Source: Podocnemis expansa (Eukaryota > Chordata > Testudines > Podocnemididae). Taken from it: a stretch of DNA of 64,000 bases. The stretch covers positions 2,381,445-2,445,444 of the forward strand of contig ML682038.1 of assembly GCA_007922195.1 (NCBI GenBank), read 5' to 3'. The notes below the pieces were generated by a model. It was not told where the DNA came from. It ran no database searches and was given only the letters and a program-made list of their open reading frames with translations. Each line of letters opens with the position of its first letter. Positions within the stretch are counted from its first letter, which is position 1. Of the stretch, positions 23,511-35,660 are shown one piece after another. The position numbers were made by a program, and so were the translations under genes.

Positions 23511-25256
23511 TTATATGCACGTGAGTACAAAGAGGACTTAAAATGTAGATAGAAAGTAAACCAATGCAACAGTCATTTTCCTGAGATATGGAGCTGCCCC
23601 ACAAATCTCAAAATGGGGTTAATACTAAAACCTAAATAAGACAGAATAAATGTCATCAGGAATTACTTCACTTATGATAATTTTAACTAAGGTACCCCCT
23701 CTGTGCTCATTCCACAATCCCAAACTGTCTCATGATTTCTCAAGTATCAGAACTGCCAGTAACTTCTATGATGCAGTCAATATAAAAATCTATAGTGTAT
23801 GAAAATGTGGACAGTATAAGATTTACTCTAATGTAAATAACACAGGAGCAGTTTTACTGATTGAGTTATTCACTTTCATATTTATTTCAAGGGGAAAAAA
23901 ACTTCCTTAAATGACAAAACCATAGAATTACAGCTTGCTAAAAAACACAGCTCTATGCCTCAGACTGGATGGAGCCTTGATAATAGCCATAGAGAAGCTG
24001 CATCTGTGGAGGATCAGTAAAATCTTGTTAAGGGTGTGGTAGAAATAAACAAGTTGAAATAGTAAATCTAGGCCATTATTTGCACTTGAACGAAAGGCCT
24101 AGTGTAACAAATACCCACTTTAGGATAGTTGGGTCAGGATGACAAGTGTGGGTATTAAAAACAACTGAATCAAATCAAGGTTTTATTCCACTTTGAGTAA
24201 TTTACCTTTATAAAACCTACCCATCTTCCTGTTCCACTTGGTGAGGCCTCCATATCTATGTTAAAGATATGAGATCTGACCCCATCTTCATTTCTGTTCC
24301 CCAGTTCTTCATATTCTGCAGGGACAGAGGAGAGAAGGGAAATGAATTATCTAGAGAGATGCAATAAATACACATAATGGAAAGTAAGGAAAGGGTCAAT
24401 ACAAGGGAGGGGAAAGAAACAATGAGGGGAATCTAATTGTGAGAGTTGAGACTGAGAAATAGTGTCCCAAAAGTTGGATGATCCATCAGCCTAAACTAAG
24501 CTCTAAAACTACAACTAGACTACAGCTAGACCAGACAGAGCTGCAAAATATATTGCACAGAACAATCCTGAATGAAGAGATGGATCTGATTACCACAAGC
24601 TGTTTGCCATCCCTCAGTTCCAGGCACACAGTCCAGGAGAACCCAATCCTGAAGAAACAACCGATCACCATGGTCAGAGCCTGATCTGCAGCGAGTGAGT
24701 AGAATCTCACCTGATGAAGGAAAAAGGCTTTTCTCATTACTAATGCAACCTGGGTGTCCATGTGTATTGCAAAGTCAAATCCAGCTCCAATATTTAGACC
24801 TGCTAAATGCTTAGATTAGATCAGACAGAATCAATGGGCAGGTGTTCTTGGTGGAGTGGGTAGTCACAGTTTATAAAGTGCTTTTCCCTTCCTGTTGTCC
24901 CCATCAGCATTTCCTTTGGGAAAGCCTTAAGTGTTCCACTATCCAATCATCACATCATGCCTTTTAATGTAATGACAGTGAATATAACTGGACCAGAATA
25001 AGTATAAAGTAAGTTCCAAAAAAATTAAGGAAGGAATTCAGGTGAGAGAGTCCTTGTTTGAGTTACACTTGGTCTCATTTTTAGTTCCAGTCTCCACCAA
25101 CTCAGCAGTAACAGCTTTCAATAGAGAACATTCTTTCTAAAACTTAGCATTCAAATGTTCCAGGTATTGCCAATCTGTAGAAGTGGCACATAAACATCAC
25201 ATTTCTTAAAATATCCACCACCACAGAGGCAGTCAATGTTAACCTTGTTGCTTAGT
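23511..25256. other. Single-copy sequence, nothing recognised
   Basis: No bounded element or exon found. The stretch 24478-24761 is open on both strands for about 70-90 codons, but neither translation resembles a known domain. Confidence 0.45.
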
Positions 25257-25500
25257 CAGGGCCAGATTTTGGTGTTTGTAGGCCCTAGGCACTTTCACTC
25301 CAAAATGTGCAAAAAGAGGGGTAAACACCAATTGAATTACTTTGATTGACTTGATACACTTTAAGTTATTCTAATGCCAAACCATGTGATTTTCCTTATT
25401 TTTTTCTGCTTGTTTGATTTTTTCCCTCCTTCATAGGCCCTAAAAATTTTGTAGGCCCTAGGCACTGTGCCTACAATGCCTAATGGAAAATCCAGCACTG
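25257..25500. mobile_element. Nonautonomous hAT element, 244 bp, perfect 8-bp duplication
   Basis: The left end CAGGGCCAGATTTTGG and the reverse complement of the right end, CAGTGCTGGATTTTCC, form an imperfect inverted repeat. The flanks TGCTTAGT (25249-25256) and TGCTTAGT (25501-25508) are identical. Inside, TGTAGGCCCTAGGCACT occurs twice, near 25282 and 25450. The perfect target duplication suggests a relatively recent insertion. Confidence 0.92.
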
Positions 25501-25616
25501 TGCTTAGTCCTTCAGGAGAACTGGATTCTTTGCCTGTCTGCCACTATCTTCATTGCAATTACTCAGTTAGTTAAAATAATAGATATGCTTACATATCTTA
25601 CTGAATTTGAGACTTT

Positions 25617-25770
25617 TATATGTCACCTTAGAAAGTCACTTAACCTCTCAATAAACCAGTTTTCCTAATGTAAAATTGAGGTAATAATAATTACTCACCT
25701 CATAGGAGATCTGCCAAAATTAGTTACTTTATGTAAATTGTCATACAACTGTTAAGTTTCATTATTACTA
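25617..25770 (+). repeat. MIR-type SINE fragment
   Basis: AAGTCACTTAACCTCTC, CAGTTTTCCTAATGTAAAAT, then GAGGTAATAATAATTACTCA and CCTCATAGG follow the order of the MIR/CORE-SINE body. The 5' tRNA-related head is missing. Confidence 0.7.
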
Positions 25771-28700
25771 TAAGCTAGCATGATAATACTGCAATGACGG
25801 AATATCAGCTTAAAATTTCCCTTCAACATCTACTCAACACGATATATTTTACTAAACATACATTACCTGAATCATTGTAAATACAGTGCATTATTTACAT
25901 ATATTTGGAGAGTTACTGGTCGGGGGTGCATCATGCACTCTCAACTGGGAGACATAAATACCTCAGACATACTTTGAGCCATTTATCCCATACCCCCAAA
26001 TAATTTGTTTTTGAATAATCAACCAGATCCTAACTTACATGAGATTAAAGAAAATTGAGTTATTCAAGGATGTCCTCTTTGCAAAGGGGGAAAACATGCA
26101 ATTTCATCAATAAAAATGTGTTGATTATGTTGCAATTAGTAACCTGTAAATTTACACTGCTGTTTACAGATCCTGTCCAATTCACATTCTGAGTCTCTAG
26201 TGTCAATTACTTGGTATACTCCTATTCTGAGGAAATGGGGTACAATAAACTATTCTAATCTGATCATGTGCTCTTAACATGATACATTTTATTTTTTCTT
26301 GCACTAGCAAGCCCCCTCCCATGTGCCCAGAGTTAATTCATTAACATTTAGAATTGTGAAATGACAGCACTGTGATTCTGTCTTTTGTAATTGGTATAGT
26401 GTTATTTCCAAACAGTGCCTTTTGTATGAAACATTGTTTTATACAAACTGACAGCTTGATCACTGTGATGTTTCAGTATTAACTTATTTTTTGGCAGGAT
26501 GACATTTCTTGTAACATGCGTGCATTGTATTTATTCCTAACCCAAGCAAAGTATGGTACTCTTCTCCTATAAGGTGAACACACAGGACATTTGATTGGAA
26601 GTATTCTTCCTAATAATGCCACCTAAGCATTGATGCATTGGGAATTCTCTCTTTTGTATGTTTGTATTGTTAGGATTTTTTCTGGAGGGAGGAGGAGTTG
26701 TAATTTGTCTTTTAAATAGCATAAAGTGGGATTTAGAAAGAAATCATGTGGCACAGTTAAAAACAATATTTTAAAAAAATTGATTTGAGAAATTAATGAG
26801 TACAGTTGCACCAGTAGCTGAGTACAAGCAAGCACAAATTTGCTCTTGACATATCAGGAGGATAGACAATGTGGGGAATCTAAGCAAAAGATAACTGACA
26901 TTAACAACAAACAAGAAGATTATGTTCGACAAAATTGATGCTGTTTTCATTACTGCTGCTTGGTGCTGTTTGCTGACATTTGGGCCAAATTCTGTTGTGT
27001 TGCTAATATTGCCAATCACCCCTGATAGGCTGATTGAACCTGATTATGGGTGCATTAACAGGCTCCTCAGGGTGATTGTGATGGTCACAGCCTACCCTGC
27101 CAAAATCAATATAGATCTCCTGTTCTGCAGCTCTCTAAGCACTAAAGGAGGGAGGGGTATTCAAAGAGCAAATAAAGACTTATAATTTCCTAGAAAAAAT
27201 TCATCTGTCTTAAAAATAAAAGGTCTTATGAGGAAAGTTTGCCATAGATCTACTAGCAACTATATGAGTCATTGATTCCAGTTGTGTTAATGGTTTTAGT
27301 AGTACTCTCAAAAATAGTTTGATCAAGATAGATGCATTTGCTGACTAGGTTTCAAGGGCAAGGTTTTTGAGAGCACTCAGCTCCCATCACTCTGAGTTGC
27401 TTACATGCTGAGCATTTCTGAAAATCATGCTAATCTGTTTCCATGCCTAGATGGGAGAACATAAAAAACAATAGTCCTGGCCCCATATAGCTTACAGTTA
27501 AAAGAAATTACATTACCAATATAACCTTCAAATGCTCTCTATTATTCTGGTTTGTTTGTCTAAACTAAACCTAAACCTCACAGGTCTCAACAGTGACAGA
27601 CGTTTCAGTAAGCTGATGGACTCTGCTTTTGATTTGGTGTTTGTGGTCCCACAACAAATTTCAACAGGCCTGATCTGAATGACTGATCCCACACCATCTT
27701 CAACATTATTTGCTATGAGCAGTTATTTAAAGTTTTCTTCTTTTGCTGGCATCCATTGTCCACTTAGCTTTCATGTTGTTGTTTTTGATTCAGTGGGAAA
27801 AATAATTTTCTGATAAGAATGTATTTCCCTTCCAAAAATGTTCCAAAACATCCTCATCTTTTGTTCTTTGATACACTGCAGTGACCTGTCTGCATTCATA
27901 AATAAGTAACCCAGGGAGCTGCAACAAAGGTCTTTATTGTGCTGAGGCTAACATCTACCTACCTAGAACTGGAAATTCCATAAACAGAGATATAAACACT
28001 GCAGTCACAGAGTGCTATGCTCTAAAGTAATAGGTGTCAGCAACACAGGCTCCACTTAAACACTGCAATGGTTTATAGTAGCCATCTCCTCACGAACAAC
28101 TGTTGGAAAAATGTGGCCTAGGCCTTAGTAATTGATCATTAAGCTGTCAGCCACTCCTCTTGCAAAGCCATTAATTTTGTCTTTCTGAATTAAAAACTGA
28201 TAAAGGCAAACAGGGGCAATATTCAGGGTAGCAACAACTGGAACAAGTGAATCTTATTATTGGTGACCGGATAATTCACAATGAACAATTTGTCTGACAG
28301 TTTTAACCTTGATTTCTGTTCACAGTGTCTGTAAGCATCATTTCCCCAATTTAGTATTTTTTTTTATTTGAAATTAATTGACCCATTCCTTGAGTAAATT
28401 TTTTTTTTAACTTTGAGGGTTGAACGTAGAAAGACCTCAAGGATTATTTGATATGTAGAAGCCTCTCTCTGGGCAGTATTGGGTAGTCATCAATGATTTG
28501 ATAAGTCACATGGCATTCTGTATCCCTATTATGCACAAGTGTTTCTGGTGCACATATTTGCATCCAGGATTTAAAATTTGTTGTTTGTATACATGAATGC
28601 TAATGATACTCAGTTGCATGAGTGTTCATAGAAAATCAACAGAGAAGACTATCAAACATGGTTGAAACAAATTAATTTAAAATGTGAATGAATATCTGTG

Positions 28701-31388
28701 GAAGAATTTTTTCAGTGTTCACTCAGCTGTTGTATCTGTCTTTTCATTTTTAAAAAATACACTATAGGTTTCCATCCAGTGCTTTGGGCATCAGTTCCAA
28801 AAATTAAAGATCACCTAATAAAAGCCTGTCCCTGAACATATCTATCTCAGCATTAACGAACAAGAAGAAAAGATGAGCACTACCGCATGCCTGCACAGTT
28901 CTGTTTAACCAAGAAGGGGGAAGCAAGTGTGAAAGTAGAGGACCCCTCAGACAAAATGACAAGCCAACAGCAGCTCCTCTTTTATACTGAGGAAACTCCA
29001 GTTCAGACAGCAATCATCATCTAGTCAGAGGAGACAGCATAACCCAAAAGATAGGATACATTATTGTTTCTGTCTAGTTGCCACCATTAGAAAGCCAATA
29101 TTTGATACCAGATACCACATTTCCTCTGTGGCAACTTTATGGTGTCTAAGATACCATTCTCTCCTTTCTGTTGACAAAAGTCAATTTTTAATTGTCACTA
29201 TGCTCAGTTTTTTATTTTATTTTATTTTATTTTTCTTTCTTTTATTTTATAAATAAATAATTTATTATAAATAACATATTTTATTTTTATTTAAAATAAA
29301 ATATTTACGAATAAATCAAATATAAATGGTTTATATTTTATAGATAAAAGATTTATAAATAAGTAAAATATTTAAAAATAAATAAATATGTATACATTTG
29401 TTTTATTTTTAATTGCCACCACGCTCAGCTTGAAAATTTTGTATTTGTATTCCCATATTTTTACAAATAAATATGCTCACAGGCAAATTTCTGTTGAGCA
29501 TCAAAGATACAAGGTGTACAAATGTGTGCTCTTTCCTGCAAAACAGAATTAATTTGGATATTGACTACCTTCTCTGTCTGGTGAGTACATCTCTGCAGAA
29601 AAGATTAGCAAAAACGTATCAGCTAAATAAACACTGAACTGGAACGACTATAGGAGATACTGTGTGTCAGCCTGAGAACTGGTTGTGGCAGGTAATAGAG
29701 CACACATGCTGGGTGACACTGAGTTGGCTAACATTACATAAACTATATGCTAGTTAAACTCATCTTTACCTCTTAGGAATTTAAACATTTAAAATATTAG
29801 TAGAGCTAAACACTGCAGTGATCCTGTTGATGCCACAGTTCTGTCAGCTCAAAACAATGACAAACTCATTCAAGCATAGGATTTATATTACAAGCTCAAG
29901 AACCCATGTATTTACTTTCCTGGAAGCCAGTGCCGTGATTCTGTGACCTGTTGCCTTCTGCCTCCTCCAAACTGCATTACTGTAACCGGCACATTTTACC
30001 TGACTATGTTGTACAGAAAACAAATTGAGCTAACTGCAGCTGGAGAAAACACTTGCTGAGAATCATCTAAAACAAAAGAGAGAGGACAGCCTATGGGAAC
30101 ATGATGTATCACATACTTGGAAGTGTCTGGAACAATTGGAAATTGTATGTTATGTTGAAGAGCAAGTAGACAAGGTGGATACTGTCATCTATTTCTTCAG
30201 CTGAAACCTTACTACCATTGTTTTTTATCCTCCTTCACGTGCAGTGTGCAGAGTTTGTTCACTGACTAGTCAGCATTACCAGGCAGTCAATTCAAAGGTT
30301 AGCCAGACTTTGCAAACTATGTCAGGGTTACAAGAGGTGACAGACCTTGATGAGTCAGATGGTCCTCAGCTGGGATTGCTGATGGCTTAGCATTATTTAG
30401 ATGTTTATTGAGCAGTTTGTTATTTGTTTTCTCATAATGTGAACCAAGATGCCCGACTACGGTACCAGAGGAATGTGAATAATGCTTAAATCTACCAGGC
30501 TGCTTAAATCTTCTAGCCTCTGCTTTCCTCCCTCACTTCACGCTCAGTTAAATGTTTTGTTTAAATTTGAAATGAGCTGCCCTAAAGATTTTTCTCTGAA
30601 ATTAAATATTAGAAGTACTATGAGAAGTGCCATATTCCTCAGCACCATTGCCTCCATTTCTTTATTAAATGTTTATACTAAGTGCTTGATCTTAGTATCT
30701 GATTGTTTTTATTTTTCATCCTTCCTCTGCATTTCATCTACATTTTGCATTCTTAGCTTCTGATCCTGAAATCAGATCACTATGGTCTTCATAAAGTCCC
30801 AGGGACATCATCAGAGAGTCTCTATGTAGCCTTTGAGTTCTCTCTCATGACTCTTATCACAGAAGGTCTCTGATCAGCAGACTGAACGGGTGAGCTTGCC
30901 TATTTCCAAACACCCTGGGGTGGGGTTGAAGGTGGAACAAAATCTCAAGCTTTATTAGGTTCGCATTCTGTTAAAGAAAGACTGACAAACAGAGCTGTGA
31001 GGATAACAGAGGGAGAAAAGCCAAATAACACAAAACAAGTAGAGAGTAAAACAAAACTCAAATGCTTTAGGGGAAAAAAGAAGTTGAGCTAGAGAAAGAG
31101 AAAAGATCTAATAGAAATAAAACCAATAAACTCATTAAACACAATGGCATCACCATGTGTGCTAGTGTAGCTTTTGCAGGATGAACTGTCCCTAATATAT
31201 AACACATACTTTCCTTTACCTAAAAAAGAGGTGTGTTTGCTTTGTTTTTGAAAACTGAGTTACACTTCAATATGGTTCCAGTCAGAGGGAAAAGTTATTA
31301 GAGAGCCTGCTCTTACACAGACATCCACCTCATGAAGACCAAAAGAGGTCTAACCAAAGCTGGTTATTTAAACAGAGGTGGTATAGAA
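25771..31388. other. 5.6 kb largely free of recognised repeats
   Basis: Only the AT-rich block at 29208-29404 stands out and is listed separately. No exon, LINE tail, MITE end or tRNA was seen. This is the cleanest single-copy stretch in the window. Confidence 0.5.
29184..29428. repeat. AT-only block between 24-bp direct repeats
   Basis: 29184-29207 and 29405-29428 are direct repeats ending ...CTATGCTCAG and ...CCACGCTCAG. They match at 21 of 24 positions, and all three differences are T versus C. The 197 bp between them is almost purely A and T (TTTTA and AAATA units). The structure fits a local tandem duplication followed by AT-repeat expansion, or an insertion with a long target duplication. 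Confidence 0.85.
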
Positions 31389-31596
31389 AAGTGTTTCCCA
31401 ATCCATGTGCCACAGCATATAGGTGTGCCATCAGACCTGAGTAAGTGTGCCACAAAATTTTTTGAAAACTACTCAAAGAGTTCTGGATTGGCTCATAAAT
31501 ATTCATGAGTTCATTTGGAAACTGTATGGTAGTGTGCCTCAAATTAATTAAAGGTAGCAAGGTGTGCCATGGCAGAGAAAATGTGGGGAACTAGTA
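31389..31596. mobile_element. Nonautonomous hAT element, 208 bp
   Basis: AAGTGTTTCCCAATCC at the left faces TGGGGAACTAGTA at the right, a decayed CAGTGTTTCCCA-type inverted repeat. The flanks GTATAGAA (31381-31388) and GTGTAGAA (31597-31604) agree at seven of eight positions. The interior repeats GTGTGCCA several times, as in other CAGTGGTTCCCAA-type hAT MITEs. Confidence 0.75.
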
Positions 31597-31656
31597 GTGT
31601 AGAATTAAGAAGTGATGTAGAATTTAAACAGAAACGGTGTATAAGTGGCTGCTTAG

Positions 31657-31720
31657 GACCCGATCCAAAGACTGATGAAGTCAGACTCCCATTGACTTCA
31701 ATAGGCTTTGGATCAGGAGC
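31657..31720. repeat. Small ancient palindrome, TCCAAAG...CTTTGGATC
   Basis: CCGATCCAAAG and CTTTGGATCAGG form the outer arms, and TGAAGTCA and TGACTTCA the inner arms. It resembles the short fold-back repeat at 12509 in size and design but differs in sequence. No target duplication identified. Confidence 0.5.
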
Positions 31721-32091
31721 TGTATGAGGATGTTCTGTACTCTGTAGGTCTCCTGTAAATACAAAATAAAGTGTGGAAAACCTCGACATCCCTGAATTCT
31801 GACTATACCTATTGATTGTATTACTGCAATCTGCTAGTTTGTGTGGGTCTTTTGATTTATTATTTGCATTACAATAAACCCATTACCAATATCAGGCCTC
31901 TTTGTGCTGGTACGGTGTATACACCTAGTGAGAGACAGAACACTTGCAGATGACACCATTTCGCACAAGACATATAATAGGTGGTAGGGGAAACAAATGC
32001 AAAAATGAAGTGAAGTGTTCTTGCTAAAGCTCATACGACATATTAGGGAGATTAAAAAACAGTAGGCAGGATCAGAATACAAGCAGAATTA
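31721..32091. other. Single-copy spacer, nothing recognised
   Basis: No element boundary or exon seen between the palindrome and the next MITE. Confidence 0.45.
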
Positions 32092-32514
32092 GGGTATGTC
32101 TACACTTACAATTTAGTTTGAATTAAGGAGGCTTAATTCGAACTAAATTAGTGCAGGTCCACATTTGCTTTCATTAGTTCAAACTAACGAAGGCCTAGTT
32201 CAAAGCTATAAGACCTCCCTTAAGTTTGAATTGATGGTTAATTCGAACTCAGAGTTCAAATTAACCAATCTAGCTGTGCTAATTCGAACTAACTGTTAGT
32301 TCGAATTAATCGCAGCTTGATTTTCCCTATGCAATAGCGCCCCCTACCTGCTTCAAACTTGCAAGTCCTCTGCATGGACTTGCTAGTTCAAATTTGGGTT
32401 TCTTGTGTGTCTGTGTGAATTTGAATTAACTTGATTTGAACTAATAATTATTAGTTCAAATTATTAGTTCTAATTCAGTTAATTCAAACTAACCTTCTAA
32501 GTGTAGACATAGCC
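32092..32514. mobile_element. Harbinger-like MITE, AATTCGAACTAA subfamily, 423 bp
   Basis: The ends are GGGTATGTCTACAC and GTGTAGACATAGCC. The interior holds TTAATTCGAACTAA dyads and ATAGCGCCCCCTACC, the reverse complement of the core in the 9705 copy. The left flank is TTA but the right flank is ATC, so the duplication is lost or the right edge has mutated. Confidence 0.87.
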
Positions 32515-32817
32515 ATCATGTTCTTGTGTGACTTCCAGCTCTGTTTTGCAGACTTAAGGACTGGATAAGCTTTGGGAAAGCTTATTTAAATCAAGCCAGA
32601 ACTCCAAACCTTTCAGAGTGTCCATTACTAATTCAGAATGGATTTCTTTTTCAATGAGCACTCTATCAGTGATGTCAGTTGTTTTGTGACCTGGCAAAGA
32701 GTGTGACATAGACTGATGTTCTCTTACACCTATTGTACCAGGTAAATTGCAATAATATGGCTCACATGTATGACATTAAGGGCACCCCCAAATCTGACTA
32801 ATACCCAGTAGTATGCA

Positions 32818-33330
32818 GTGTTGCTGTAGCTGTGTCGGTTCCAGAGTATTAGGCTATGTTCACACACAGGGGGTTATTTCGATACAAGTTGTTTTGAAAC
32901 AACTTGTATTGAAATAAGGTGTTATTTCGAAAAAAGTTAATTCAAATTAAGGAAAAAAGCTCAAAGCGAAATAGCACATTCGGACAACAGTTATTTCAAA
33001 ACGAGTCACCGTCGTTTTGAAATAACATGTTGAGATGGGATTGTTTCGAAACAATCATTTTTAAACAACGTTGTTTCATCACCAAATGGGCTTTAAGTTG
33101 TTAAGAAACAACGCCATTGTTTCAGAACAATGGAACCCATTGTTTCAAAACAAAGGTATGTTGTGTGAACATGGTGCTTCTTATTTTGAAACAACCGCTG
33201 TTGTTTTGAAATAAGACTGCTGTGTGAACACACCCTTAGAGACACAAGGTGAGTGAGGTAACATCTTTTATTGGTCCAACTTCTGACAGTGAGAGAGCAA
33301 TACAACCTTTTGAGCTTACACAAGGAGCAT
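32818..33330 (-). mobile_element. Penelope-type 3' tail split by a MITE
   Basis: 32818-32851 (TGTAGCTGTGTCGGTTCC, AGAGTATTA) and 33239-33330 (GAGACACAAGGTGAGTGAGG, ATCTTTTATTGGTCCAACTT) are two halves of one repeat. In reverse complement it reads AATAAAAGATGTTACCTCAC and ends in ACACAGCTACAGCAACAC, a tail I associate with Penelope-like elements of turtles and crocodilians. The MITE at 32852-33235 sits in the middle. The family name is from memory and needs a library match. Confidence 0.65.
32852..33235. mobile_element. Harbinger-like MITE, GTTGTTTCGAAACAAC subfamily, 384 bp
   Basis: The ends GGCTATGTTCACAC and GTGTGAACACACCC are flanked by TTA (32849-32851) and TTA (33236-33238). The interior is a series of GTTTCGAAACAA and TTGTTTCAAAACAA dyads. 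It is inserted in the Penelope-type tail, so it postdates that copy. Confidence 0.92.
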
Positions 33331-33359
33331 CAGTACTCAGTGTAATGCAGTACTATAAG

Positions 33360-33488
33360 CAGTGGTTTTCAACTTTTTTCATTTGTGTACCCTAAAAAAT
33401 TCCAAATGGAGGTGTGGACCCCTTTGGAAATCTTAGACGGAGTTTGCAGACCCTCAAGGATCCACAGACCACAGCTTGAAAACTACTG
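33360..33488. mobile_element. Short hAT-type MITE, 129 bp
   Basis: CAGTGGTTTTCAACTTTTTT at the left and GCTTGAAAACTACTG at the right form the inverted repeat. This is the widespread CAGTGGTTYTCAA type. The flanking sequences share TATAA but not a full octamer. The interior repeats GACCC and TTTGGA. Confidence 0.7.
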
Positions 33489-33822
33489 ATATAATTTCTT
33501 AAATGGTTGCAGAGAAAAGAACCAAAGGAAAAAAGGTGTCTTAAGTGGAAATTTAAAGATTCAAAGAGGTTTTAAGAAAGATTATGGTAAGGAATAGCCA
33601 TAATCCTTGTATCTACTTAAAAATACATATACAAAATTATATATTTATATTTCAGCAAGTAGCCAGTGATGCCTCTCTAAATACAAGGATCTTAACATCC
33701 AAGGATGTTTGTGAGCTGTAGCTAACGACAAAATGTCTGACATAGACATGTGCAGCCATATCATCCAACTCATCACCTGTTATAAATACATTTAAAATTC
33801 CTGTAGTCTGGAAAGACACTAT
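33489..33822. other. Single-copy spacer, nothing recognised
   Basis: AT-rich spacer between a hAT MITE and a MITE pair. Confidence 0.45.
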
Positions 33823-34204
33823 GGCTATGTTCACATGTAAACTGTTATTTCAAAATAAGTTATTTCGAAATGAGTTATTTTGAAATAAAGTCTTTATTTT
33901 GAAATAAGTTAATTTGAATTAAGAAAATGTTAATTTGAATTAGGGGAAAGCCTGCTTTCAAAACGGCTGATATTTCAAAATGGTTATTTTGAAATAAGGC
34001 CGTTCAGACATGTTGTTTCAAAACAGTTGTTTTGAAACAATGGTGTTGTTTTGAAACAATGGCTATTTCGATTTCCTACTAGGTTTTATGGTTTCGGAAT
34101 AACGGCCGTTATTTCGAAACAACGGGACCCGTTGTTTTGAAATAACAGTACATCGTGTGGACATAAGAATTTTTATTTTGAAACAATGGGTGTGTTCACC
34201 CTAT
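33823..34204. mobile_element. Harbinger-like MITE with damaged right end
   Basis: The left end GGCTATGTTCACATG follows TAT (33820-33822). The interior has TTATTTCGAAATAA and GTTTTGAAACAA dyads and is close to the reverse complement of the 57029 copy. Instead of a normal right end there is GGTGTGTTCACCC at about 34189-34201, a left-type motif directly before the next copy, so the right end seems to have been lost by recombination. Confidence 0.75.
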
Positions 34205-34606
34205 GGTGTGTTCACACAGCAGTCTTATTTCAAAACAACAGAGGTTGTTTTGAAATAAGAAAGGCCATGTTCACACGACAAACCATTGTTTCAAAACAAC
34301 TGGTTCTGTTGTTTTGAAACAACGGCATCATTTCAAAACAACTTAAACCCCATGTGGGGATGAAACAATGTTGTTTTGAAACGATTGTTTCAAAACAATG
34401 CCATCCAAACATGTTGTTTCAAAACAATGGTGACTCGTTTCGAAATAACTGTTGTCTGAACATGCTATTTTGCTTTGAGCTTTTTTCCTTAATTCAAATT
34501 AACAAACTGTTAATTCAAATTAACTTATTTAGAAATAAGGCATTATTTCAATACAACTTGTATCGAAACAACTTGTATCGAAATAACCCCGTGTGTGAAC
34601 ATAGCC
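34205..34606. mobile_element. Harbinger-like MITE, GTTGTTTCGAAACAAC subfamily, 402 bp
   Basis: The ends are GGTGTGTTCACAC and GTGTGTGAACATAGCC. The interior matches the copies at 35300 and 39891 (ACTTAAACCCCATGTGGGGA, CTTTGAGCTTTTTTCC). The left flank is TAT and the right flank ATA, so no clean duplication exists. It directly abuts the 33823 copy. Confidence 0.82.
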
Positions 34607-35299
34607 ATAGTGTCATCAACCCAAGTCACAGGAGTCAGATCAAACACAATAGACAAGCTAGGGGAATTCATCGGCTTTCTTGGATGCATTCCTTCCCTTG
34701 TGGTTCATCCCTGTCCCTTAATGGCAGAGTTAGCTGTACCTGCTGAATGCAAACATTCAGCTCTGGTTTTGACTGCATTACTGTTGATTGTTAAACATGC
34801 ATGTTAGAATCAAGATTCAATAGTCTTCACCGCAACAGTCTTACAATGAAGTTTAAGGAGCTTAGAGTTTGGACATACATTTCTGTTCAGTTCTACCTGC
34901 ACCACTGCCTGTGCTGTGATAGATCTTCAGCACAGAGCTCAGACCGAGTATCTGGGTGGAGTGTTAGGACAATGTGCAGTAAAATGAGTTGAAAATTTTG
35001 ATATGGAACCTGTTTTATATCAGAAAATGTAGTTTCATCAAAATCAAAGTGTTTTGCAGGAATGTGTTGATTTTTTCTAAATAGTTGAAGGGAAAAAGTA
35101 GAAATGATTTGCTTTGACTTTCCTGTTCCATTTAAATGAATGTTGAATTGGTTTATGTCCCTTTTTCAACCAGCTCTGATGTAGAGGACAATGGAGGGAA
35201 GAATCCCCTTCCATAAAGACCAAGTGCTCCATAGTCCCAGGCTCCCCCTCATATACACCTACAGAAAGGTGAGAAACTTCAGCACTTCAATGACTTTAT
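34607..35299. other. Mostly single-copy spacer
   Basis: 34985-35178 may be a degraded fold-back element: GAGTTGAAAATTTTG on the left and CAACCAGCTCTGATG on the right recall hAT repeats beginning CAGAGCTGGTTGAAAA. The match is too weak to list separately. Confidence 0.35.
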
Positions 35300-35660
35300 G
35301 GCTGTGTTCACACAGCACTCTTATTTCGAAACAACAGAGATTGTTTCGAAATAAGAAATACCCTGTTCACACGACGCACGGTTGTTTCAAAACAACTTAA
35401 ACCCCATGTGGGTACGAAACAATGTTGTTTCGAAACAATTGTTTCAAAACAATGCCGTCCGAACATGTTGTTTTGAAACAACAGTGACTTGTTTCGAAAT
35501 AACTGTTGCCTGAAACTGCTATTTCGCTTTGAGCTTTTTCCTTAATTTGAATTAACAAACTGTTAATTCGAATTAAGTTTTTTCAAAATAAGGCATTATT
35601 TCGATACAAGTTGTTTCGACACAACTTGTTTCGAAATAATGCCTGTGTGTGAACACAGCC
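35300..35660. mobile_element. Harbinger-like MITE, well preserved, 361 bp
   Basis: The ends GGCTGTGTTCACACAG and TGTGTGAACACAGCC are flanked by TAT (35297-35299) and TAT (35661-35663). Many intact TTTCGAAA dyads with CG dinucleotides remain. It is very similar to 39891-40273 apart from two internal module gains or losses. It is among the youngest copies here. Confidence 0.93.

Noticed and set aside
32092..32517. Clean 3-bp duplication around the MITE at 32092
   Set aside because: The left triplet is TTA and the right triplet ATC; the element is real by its ends and core, but the duplication cannot be claimed.
34985..35178. Possible fold-back hAT element (GAGTTGAAAATTTTG ... CAACCAGCTCTGATG)
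   Set aside because: The two ends match poorly and no 8-bp duplication was found.
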